Source: BOG-908 sp964242595 (GTDB lineage: Bacteria; Pseudomonadota; Alphaproteobacteria; Acetobacterales; Acetobacteraceae). From it: a stretch of DNA of 10,605 nt. The notes below the pieces were generated by a model, which saw only the letters and a list, made by a program, of their open reading frames with translations, had not been told where the DNA came from and ran no database searches. Each line of letters starts with the position of its first letter. Positions within the stretch are counted from its first letter, which is position 1. The stretch covers positions 1 through 10,605 of the forward strand of contig CAXTBC010000089.1 of assembly GCA_964242595.1 (NCBI GenBank), in the 5' to 3' direction. Below are positions 6,340 to 10,605 of the stretch, piece after piece. Position numbers and translations under genes: made by a program.

Positions 6340-6384
6340 GCAAGACAGGCCTTCTTTTTCGAGAAGAAGCAAAAAGCTTTTATC
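6340..6384. terminator. Hairpin repeat copy 1 (terminator-like)
   Basis: GCAAG at 6340-6344 is followed by CTTCTT (6351-6356) pairing with AAGAAG (6364-6369), with inner T/A and wobble pairs, and then a second short stem AAAA-GC-TTTT. It lies 8 bp after the DUF3293 stop and before the lyase gene. It shares its layout with copies at 8202-8243 and 8308-8349. Termination is likely from position, but the element is not a classic GC-stem plus U-tract. Confidence 0.6.
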
Positions 6385-6418
6385 CGTTGGGCTTCGCTTG
6401 CCTGAAGCGCCCGCTTGC

Positions 6419-6862
6419 GTGACGACTGCGACGGCGCTGCATGCTGCGTTGCTGCGATCCGACAGCGCTACCGCCGTGCTGGAACGTCTGTGCGGCTCGG
6501 CCGTGACTATCCGGCGGGTGGCCGGCGCCCGCCTGCCGCCGCGCTGCCTGGCAGACGACGCTGCCACCGTGCACAGGAGCGTCCAGCTACTCTGCGACGC
6601 GCAGGTGCTCTCGGCAGCCGACCTGTGGTTTCGCCCCGGCCTGCTGCCGCCCGGGATCGTGGCGACGTTGGCGGTGGCGGACACGCCGTTCGGCCGGGTG
6701 GTGCAGCATCTTGGGCTGCGCCGGCGCACGCTCTCGGCCAGGATCTGCGCGCCCGGCGAGCCTTACGCGTTGGAGCACCACGCCGTGCTGGCCGATGCGG
6801 CCGGCGCGCTGGTGGCCGAAGTGACCGAGCGTTACTGCTGGGGGTTCGTGGCCGGCATCTGA
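6419..6862 (+). CDS. UbiC-like (chorismate lyase superfamily, DUF98-like) protein
   Basis: A 147-aa protein with the pattern of the chorismate-pyruvate lyase fold: a helix followed by VLSAADLWFRPGLLPPGI (63-80), then ADTPFGRVVQHLGLRRRTL (87-105), a strand with ALEHHAVL (117-124) and AEVTERY (133-139). In true UbiC, which makes 4-hydroxybenzoate from chorismate, an Arg in the first block and a Glu in the last are catalytic; R72 and E134 or E137 are candidates here. Similarity to E. coli UbiC itself appears weak, so it may be a paralogue. The start is uncertain: GTG at 6419 is the first candidate after the terminator-like repeat, and no strong RBS is seen. Its end overlaps the convergent membrane gene by 31 bp. 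Confidence 0.55.
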   Translation: MTTATALHAALLRSDSATAVLERLCGSAVTIRRVAGARLPPRCLADDAATVHRSVQLLCDAQVLSAADLWFRPGLLPPGIVATLAVADTPFGRVVQHLGLRRRTLSARICAPGEPYALEHHAVLADAAGALVAEVTERYCWGFVAGI

Positions 6863-7194
6863 TACAGCCGCGTGTCCATCAGACGGGCGGAAGCGCGCTC
6901 CACTGTGCGCACCATCACCTCGCCGGCGCGACGCACATGCGGCTCCTCATGCGTCAGCAGCCTGTCCGAGACGAGCAAAGCGGGCGAAAGGATGCCTCGC
7001 AGGTCGTGCCGCAAGCCGGAAAGCTGGGCACGCAGTTCGGCCAGTTGCACGCACGCGGCTCCTGCTTCGGCCAGTTGCGCGCGCAGCAGGGCTCCTTGAG
7101 AGCGCTCGGCGGCGAGAGGCCGTTGCAGCCAGGTCCAGGCTGCCACCGCCCCGGCCGCCGCCCCGGCCAGCAACCAAACTGCAATCAGTGTCAT
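6832..7194 (-). CDS. Membrane-anchored protein with histidine-kinase-like DHp segment, no ATPase domain
   Basis: A 120-aa protein. Residues 3-20 are one strongly hydrophobic Ala-rich membrane helix, followed by an Arg/Gln/Leu coiled-coil-like stretch (25-60). Residues 61-105 read LRHDLRGILSPALLVSDRL and onward to a second helix (VRRAGEVMVRTVERASARL). This resembles the two-helix dimerisation and phosphoacceptor domain of sensor kinases, with H63-D64 in the H-box position. No HATPase domain follows; the protein ends after about 15 more residues. It could be a stand-alone phosphotransfer or dimerisation partner, or simply a coincidental helical hairpin. The ATG at 7194 is clear but its RBS is weak. 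It is convergent with, and overlaps by 31 bp, the UbiC-like gene. Confidence 0.6.
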   Translation of the reverse strand: MTLIAVWLLAGAAAGAVAAWTWLQRPLAAERSQGALLRAQLAEAGAACVQLAELRAQLSGLRHDLRGILSPALLVSDRLLTHEEPHVRRAGEVMVRTVERASARLMDTRLYQMPATNPQQ

Positions 7195-7292
7195 GCGAGT
7201 GCGAACAGGCGACCGGCTTGGCGGTTCATTTAAATCGGTAAAAGTGCCAAACTCAGGTTCGTATCAATGGGCAAGGCTCTGCCCCACGACAA
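7195..7292. other. Short intergenic region
   Basis: This contains the palindrome ATTTAAAT and, at 7274-7285, AAGGCTCTGCCC, a variant of the GGGGCTCTGCCCC motif seen at the right edge of the window. It may hold the promoter of the leftward membrane gene, but no convincing -35/-10 pair was found. Confidence 0.3.
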
Positions 7293-7974
7293 ATCGTAGC
7301 TGTCGTGGACAGCGGTTGGAGAGGTAGTTCTGGCGGAGATGTGGCCAGACATTCTCCTGCGGGCTCAGGTCAAGGATGTAGGCGGCAGCGGTAGCAGGCT
7401 AATGTTGCCGGGCACGCGCGGCTTGTTGCCCGCCCGATGCCGGCCGGCGCCGTCGAGGTTGGTCACGGCGTGCGCGCCCTGGTTCACGCGCCGGCTGAGT
7501 CCGGCGAGGTGTAGGTTCATCGCCGCGGTGTTTACGCCGGGCAGCACGAGGGCGGCGCCGGTGACGCGCGCTGGACAGACGGCACAGAACAGGTAGGCCC
7601 AGGCGTACCGGTAGTCGCGCGGTGCAGGCGACGTGAGCCCCGCTCGGCCCACAGCCGCGTCAGCGTGCCCTGTTGGCCGACGCGGGCTTCGTCCTGCCAC
7701 TGGGGTTCCATCGGCTTGTCCCGGGCATGGTTCGGAATCGCGGCGGCGACCAGGTGGGCAAAGTTTTTAGGTGCCTGCTAGGCTGCCGTATTCTGCCAGT
7801 GTGGCGTGGCCGCGCCGAGAGGCGCCGCAACCCGAGGCGACGCAGCAACGCTGCGCACGGCAGGCGGACGCCGAGGCGGGTCTCGATGAGCGGCGAGAAA
7901 GCTGCACGGCGCCATCGCGCCACGCCGTGCTCCGACAGGCTCGGCCCTTGCCTGACCAGCAGCACGACCTCGCC
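7293..7974 (-). pseudogene. IS630-family transposase, 5'-truncated and frameshifted
   Basis: Pieces of one IS630-type DDE transposase are spread over several minus-strand frames in the correct order. A second-HTH region comes first (RQGPSLSEHGVARWR and LRRLSARPRH, about 7970-7795). Next is KNFAHLVAAAIPNHARDKPM and the first catalytic Asp in QWQDEARVGQQGTL (about 7768-7650). After a frameshift comes RDYRYAWAYLFCAVCPA to LDGAGRHRAGN with the second Asp (about 7630-7380). After another shift comes SPQENVWPHLRQNYLSNR with the Glu (about 7375-7310). DSYD in a further frame ends the match. At least three frameshifts and a stop codon, plus loss of the first HTH, mean it cannot be active. Terminal inverted repeats were not found. 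Confidence 0.8.
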
Positions 7975-8127
7975 ATCGACATGCGTCATCCCGAGGTCAA
8001 CGCCGCGGCGCAGGCTGGCCACCGCGCTCCTTCGGTCTGCGTCCGCCAGGCTCCAGGTGCCCTGGCCGACTACGGAAACGGCGGGTCCCTTCGGGCCGAA
8101 CGCACGATGCTGCACGCACATCTCCAT
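7975..8127 (-). pseudogene. Aldo/keto reductase N-terminal fragment
   Basis: Fifty-one codons from an ATG at 8127 encode an N-terminus typical of bacterial aldo/keto reductases: HRAFGPKGPAVSVVGQGTW (the first beta hairpin and strand) and then LRRGVDLGMTHVD. In the family the next residues would be T-A-E-x-Y with the catalytic tyrosine. Here the reading passes directly into transposase sequence, so the NADPH-dependent reductase is cut off before its active site. An in-frame GTG six codons in could equally be the start, and the frame is open further upstream to 8205 without family-like sequence. No downstream half is visible on the other side of the transposase. Confidence 0.6.
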
Positions 8128-8201
8128 GACTGCTGGCGGCACGCTGACGCCTGGCGCAGATGCGGGTTGCGTAGTGATGGACAACGGGCGTGCAAAAGGA
8201 A

Positions 8202-8243
8202 GCAAGGCCTTCTTTTTTGAAAAAAAGAAGCAAAAAACTTTTG
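8202..8243. repeat. Hairpin repeat copy 2 (terminator-like)
   Basis: GCAAG (8202-8206) is followed by CTTCTTTTTT (8209-8218) and its exact complement AAAAAAGAAG (8221-8230), then a second stem CAAAA-AAC-TTTTG. It has the same design and orientation as copy 1. It lies between the reductase fragment and the RND fragment, where no intact gene needs a terminator. Confidence 0.65.
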
Positions 8244-8307
8244 TCCCTCCGCTGTATCAGAGGCCTTGATCCATCCTGCAGCACGCGACGGTTTCAAATG
8301 CGGGGAA

Positions 8308-8349
8308 GCAAAGGTTTTTTGGTCCTTTTTTCAAAAAAGGACTGCTTGC
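8308..8349 (-). repeat. Hairpin repeat copy 3, inverted, downstream of the RND fragment
   Basis: Read on the minus strand it begins GCAAG, then a stem whose arms are 8333-8342 and 8322-8331 (GTCCTTTTTT against AAAAAAGGAC), then CAAAAAACCTTTG. The stem bases differ from copy 2 on both arms in a compensating way. It begins two bases after the stop codon of the RND gene, a terminator position. Confidence 0.65.
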
Positions 8350-8350
8350 C

Positions 8351-8533
8351 TTACTCCGCTGCCAAACCCCGCAACCGCTCCGTCGCGCCAACACGCTGCT
8401 CGGGCACCTGCCGGCGTGCCAGCACCAGATAAAATGCCGGCACAACGAAAAGCGTGAACAGCGTGCCGATCGCCAGGCCGGACGCGATCACCAGGCCCAT
8501 CGAGAAGCGCGCGGCCGCGCCGGCGCCGCTCAT
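8351..8533 (-). pseudogene. C-terminal fragment of an RND (HAE1/AcrB-type) efflux pump
   Basis: The last 60 codons of a resistance-nodulation-division inner-membrane pump. GAGAAARFSMGLVIASGLAI followed by GTLFTLFVVPAFYLVLARR matches the final membrane helices of AcrB/MexB-like proteins, including the F-T-L-F-x-V-P-x-F-Y motif. A polar tail (VPEQRVGATERLRGLAAE) precedes the natural stop. A full pump has over 1,000 residues. The family sequence begins only at SGAG; upstream the frame runs through unrelated codons to a stop at 8561-8563, so the rest was lost at a junction near 8530. The ATG at 8533 is at that junction and probably not a real start. Confidence 0.8.
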
Positions 8534-8560
8534 TTGCGGGTCGGCGCGGGCCGAAGTCCG

Positions 8561-9535
8561 TCAGGCCGCTACGGGCACGAGAGCGGCTGCACGGTCAGAC
8601 AACCGCCGAAGCGTTGCCGCCGGCACCTGGCGCGCAGACTTCGCGCGCGGAGAGGACATCTCAGTGATCTCGCTTCCGGTTCCGAACAACGTTTCGTGTT
8701 CAGCCCAATTATCGAAACCCAGCCGGTCTGCGTTATCCACGAACGTCTCCGCAGCTACTCCTTCGGCGAGGATGAGCTCGTGATTTTCGAGTTCAATGTG
8801 GTAGTAGGTGAAGGTCGCTGGCATGGACAGCTGACGCACGATGGTGCTGCCGTTGACCAGGGCGCCCGCCTGGATCAGGACTCCGTCTACCAGCAGAGCG
8901 TGGCAGGGCGAGACCAACAGGTCGCGAACCGGCAAATTGTCTTCAAGCGCTCCGGCGCTGATGCGGATCGGTGCCGTTCTCATCCAATCCGCCGAACGCG
9001 TGACGACCGCCGTCCGGCCGATCCAGCGGATCGGAGCAGAACGTCCGTCGGCAAGCAGTATCAGGTCGCCCATCTTGAGTTCGCGGACGTCGGCAACGCC
9101 GCCAGGGACGGAAACCTGCGTTCCCTCCACGAAACACAACGTATCGCTCGTCGCCGTGCCACCGTTGGTCAAGGCGATCGGACTTCCGCCCTGAACCGCT
9201 ACCGACGAGTATTGCCCATTCGGTTCAGTCAAGGCGATACTCGACGGCGTCTCTGAGTTGTAGTCGAGATAGACGTAGCCGTACTGGCCCGGATTACCCT
9301 TGGAGTCGGTCGGAAAACCGCCGAACAGGATTTGATAGGGTGCTCCGGTAGAGCCTCCGTAAGCCCCGCTGAACGTTTCGGTCACCCCGTTGGCTTCGGT
9401 CAGCACCAAATTAGAGTCGGTCACGCCTGTCGAAACGCCCGAGGCATTATACGTGGCGGTAAACGTTACCGTCGCGCTGACGCCGTTGCCGAATTGCAGG
9501 CCGTCATCAGTTACTTCGACAGAAGTACCGCTCAT
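8561..9535 (-). CDS. Hint_2 (hedgehog/intein-like) domain protein
   Basis: A 324-aa protein. Residues 1-125 are Ser/Thr/Gly/Asn-rich beta-type sequence of secreted-protein character but without a standard signal peptide. Residues 134-275 form a Hint_2 domain: C134 begins CFVEGTQVSVPGG, followed by VRELKMGDLILLADG, PIRWIGRTAV, RISAGAL, LPVRDLLVSPCHALLVDG (H212) and NHELILAEG. In intein and hedgehog relatives the first Cys attacks the preceding peptide bond, so cleavage after L133 is conceivable, but activity of bacterial Hint_2 proteins is largely unproven. A 50-residue Arg/Ala-rich tail follows. The ATG at 9535 has a strong RBS (GGAGG, 5 nt upstream). A TTG four codons earlier overlaps that RBS and is rejected. 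The Acetobacteraceae commonly carry such proteins. Confidence 0.85.
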   Translation of the reverse strand: MSGTSVEVTDDGLQFGNGVSATVTFTATYNASGVSTGVTDSNLVLTEANGVTETFSGAYGGSTGAPYQILFGGFPTDSKGNPGQYGYVYLDYNSETPSSIALTEPNGQYSSVAVQGGSPIALTNGGTATSDTLCFVEGTQVSVPGGVADVRELKMGDLILLADGRSAPIRWIGRTAVVTRSADWMRTAPIRISAGALEDNLPVRDLLVSPCHALLVDGVLIQAGALVNGSTIVRQLSMPATFTYYHIELENHELILAEGVAAETFVDNADRLGFDNWAEHETLFGTGSEITEMSSPRAKSARQVPAATLRRLSDRAAALVPVAA

Positions 9536-9740
9536 CTCCGCCTCCAAATGGTCGACCGCACAAAATCTTACTTGCCTGCATATCTGTTACGGTGCTGCTC
9601 GTCGAGGTTTTTCTGTCGAACAGGCCGGGCTAGATCAGTCGCTTCGCCAGGCTCGGACCATAACCGGCATTCGACTACGTTCGGCGCCTGCTCGATACTT
9701 GCCAGTTGTGGACTGACCGGAGCGTTAGCTTCCACCTCTG
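9536..9740 (-). other. Gap between queC and the Hint gene
   Basis: Two hundred bases with no recognised gene. A 55-codon minus-strand frame from a GTG at 9735 to 9568 is open (ending RNRYAGK) but has no RBS and no family resemblance. The stretch probably carries the Hint gene promoter. Its strong RBS lies at the left end. Confidence 0.3.
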
Positions 9741-10424
9741 TTACAGCCGTGCGGCCCGAAAACGCGCGTAGCCGGAAGCGCGCAACTGACAGGCAGGACA
9801 GGCACCACACCCGTATCCCCAGTCGTTCAGCACAGTCCGCTCGCCCAGGTAACAAGTATGTGTGTCCCGCACGACAAGGCCCAGCACCCCCAGCCGCTCC
9901 GCCATCGCCCAGGTGGCCGCCTTGTCCAGCCACATCAGCGGCGTCTCCAGCACGAACCGCCGCTGCATGCCCAGGTTCAGCGCCACCTGCATGGCCTTCA
10001 CCGTGTCGTCGCGACAGTCCGGGTAGCCGGAGAAATCCGTCTCGCACACGCCAGACACGATCCGACGGATGCCGCGCCGATAGGCCAACGCGGCCGCGTA
10101 GGCCAGGAACAGCAGGTTGCGGCCGGGCACGAACGTGTTGGGTAACCCCTCCTCGCCCATCGCGAACGCCACCTCGCCGGTCATCGCCGTCTCGCCCAGG
10201 GCCGCCATGCCGGCCCGCAGGTCGATCACGTGGTCGTTCCCCAGCCGTCCCGACCAGCGCGCGTCCAGCGCGGCCCGGATCGGTCCGCGACATTCCAGCT
10301 CCACGCGGTGGCGCTGGCCGTAGTCGAACCCGATGGTCTCCACGTGGGCGGCGTGCTCCAGCGCCCAGGCCAGGCAGGTAGTGGAATCCTGGCCGCCGGA
10401 GAGAAGGACCAGAGCGGTGTCCAT
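9741..10424 (-). CDS. queC: 7-cyano-7-deazaguanine (preQ0) synthase QueC
   Basis: QueC converts 7-carboxy-7-deazaguanine to preQ0 with ammonia and ATP, in the queuosine pathway in the cytoplasm. The 227-aa product has the PP-loop ATP-binding motif SGGQDS at 9-14, the FDYGQRHRVEL strand-helix, NTFVPGRNLLFLAYA (96-110), SGVCETDFSGYPDCRD (124-139) and the zinc-binding cysteines C191, C206, C209 and C212 near the end (GYGCGACPACQLR). Length and all conserved residues are normal, so it should be functional. The ATG at 10424 directly precedes the conserved LVLLSGG strand. The RBS is weak. No other queuosine gene is in the window. A leader hairpin lies about 25 nt upstream of the start. Confidence 0.95.
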   Translation of the reverse strand: MDTALVLLSGGQDSTTCLAWALEHAAHVETIGFDYGQRHRVELECRGPIRAALDARWSGRLGNDHVIDLRAGMAALGETAMTGEVAFAMGEEGLPNTFVPGRNLLFLAYAAALAYRRGIRRIVSGVCETDFSGYPDCRDDTVKAMQVALNLGMQRRFVLETPLMWLDKAATWAMAERLGVLGLVVRDTHTCYLGERTVLNDWGYGCGACPACQLRASGYARFRAARL

Positions 10425-10450
10425 GCGTGCTGTGCCGTCCCATCAAGGCC

Positions 10451-10473
10451 GGCGGACCCGAAAGGGGTCCACC
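10451..10473 (-). promoter_or_regulatory. queC leader hairpin
   Basis: On the minus strand GGTGGACCC and GGGTCCGCC pair over nine positions (one T-G wobble) around a CTTTC loop. It ends about 26 nt before the queC ATG. No U tract follows, so it is not an obvious terminator. It could be part of a regulatory leader. I could not fold it into a recognised preQ1 riboswitch. Confidence 0.4.
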
Positions 10474-10605
10474 TCCGTTTCTGCTTTAAGCGAGCCGTTA
10501 TCGGCCTGATCAAGCCGCTCGGGTAGCTGTGCTCTGTTCTTTATCCAGCGTGTAATACTAACGGCCGTAAACTTTGACCTATAGACAAGCATGGGGCTCT
10601 GCCCC
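10474..10605. other. Region upstream of queC to the window edge
   Basis: No gene is recognised. It is relatively AT-rich around 10550-10590 (TGTAATACTAAC, AAACTTTGACC), so promoters in either direction are possible, but none is convincing. The last 13 bases, GGGGCTCTGCCCC, form a near-palindrome. Confidence 0.3.

Noticed and set aside
7670..8270. Plus-strand frames opposite the transposase and reductase remnants
   Set aside because: No family resemblance; they are antisense to recognisable, though broken, genes.
8190..8297. Small Lys/Phe/Leu-rich reading frames across the T-run/A-run repeats
   Set aside because: They arise from translating the hairpin repeats and have no RBS or family support.
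8534..9256. Plus-strand open frame opposite the Hint gene
   Set aside because: It is antisense to a well-supported domain protein and its composition is shadow-like.
9568..10446. 292-codon minus-strand frame overlapping queC
   Set aside because: Through 9741-10424 it is an out-of-frame shadow of queC. Only the last 55 codons lie in non-coding DNA, with no RBS.
1..10605. CRISPR array or tandem repeat array
   Set aside because: No regularly spaced direct repeats with unique spacers were seen; the repeats found are isolated hairpins.

Overview
The window looks like an accessory stretch of an acetic acid bacterium (Acetobacteraceae, Alphaproteobacteria; Gluconacetobacter/Komagataeibacter type). 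Reasons: high GC, proteins of kinds common in that group (a Hint_2-domain protein, a DUF3293 protein, a UbiC-like lyase), and intergenic T-run/A-run hairpins and GGGGCTCTGCCCC motifs of a style I associate with those genomes. The genus is not established.

Region 1 (1-4398) is the integrase end of an integrated element. A 50-nt 3' piece of tRNA-Ala(GGC), 4349-4398, is the probable attR. All element genes run leftward from it: a DUF4102-type tyrosine integrase with a candidate promoter flanked by repeated GTGTCCG/CGGACAC sites; an unrecognised 271-aa protein joined to it by a TGATG overlap; then, after a 109-nt gap holding two palindromes, four tightly coupled genes: an AlpA/MerR-like HTH regulator with an AT-hook-like tail, a DUF3102 protein, a 70-aa CxC protein, and an AEP-type primase. 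The primase is cut short at the left edge, apparently by an insertion sequence whose end and leader occupy about positions 1-50. From the tRNA orientation, the rest of the element and the intact tRNA gene should lie to the left.

Region 2 (4399-7194) is flanking chromosome, partly decayed. It holds a frameshifted small reading frame, a 32-bp near-perfect palindrome just before an outer-membrane beta-barrel gene, a C-terminal remnant of a DMT transporter immediately after that gene, a DUF3293 gene, a terminator-like repeat, a UbiC-like lyase gene, and a convergent membrane protein that carries a histidine-kinase-like dimerisation segment but no ATPase domain.

Region 3 (7195-8533) is mostly wreckage on the minus strand: a multiply frameshifted IS630-type transposase fused to the first 51 codons of an aldo/keto reductase, two more copies of the hairpin repeat, and the last 60 codons of an RND efflux pump.

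Region 4 (8534-10605) has a well-formed Hint_2-domain gene and, upstream of it on the same strand, queC (preQ0 synthesis) with a 9-bp leader hairpin.

No complete new system is proven. The best leads are the integrase-coupled unknown gene, the regulatory palindromes around the AlpA-like gene, and the hairpin repeat family with stem covariation. Family assignments come from recalled sequence patterns; no search was run.
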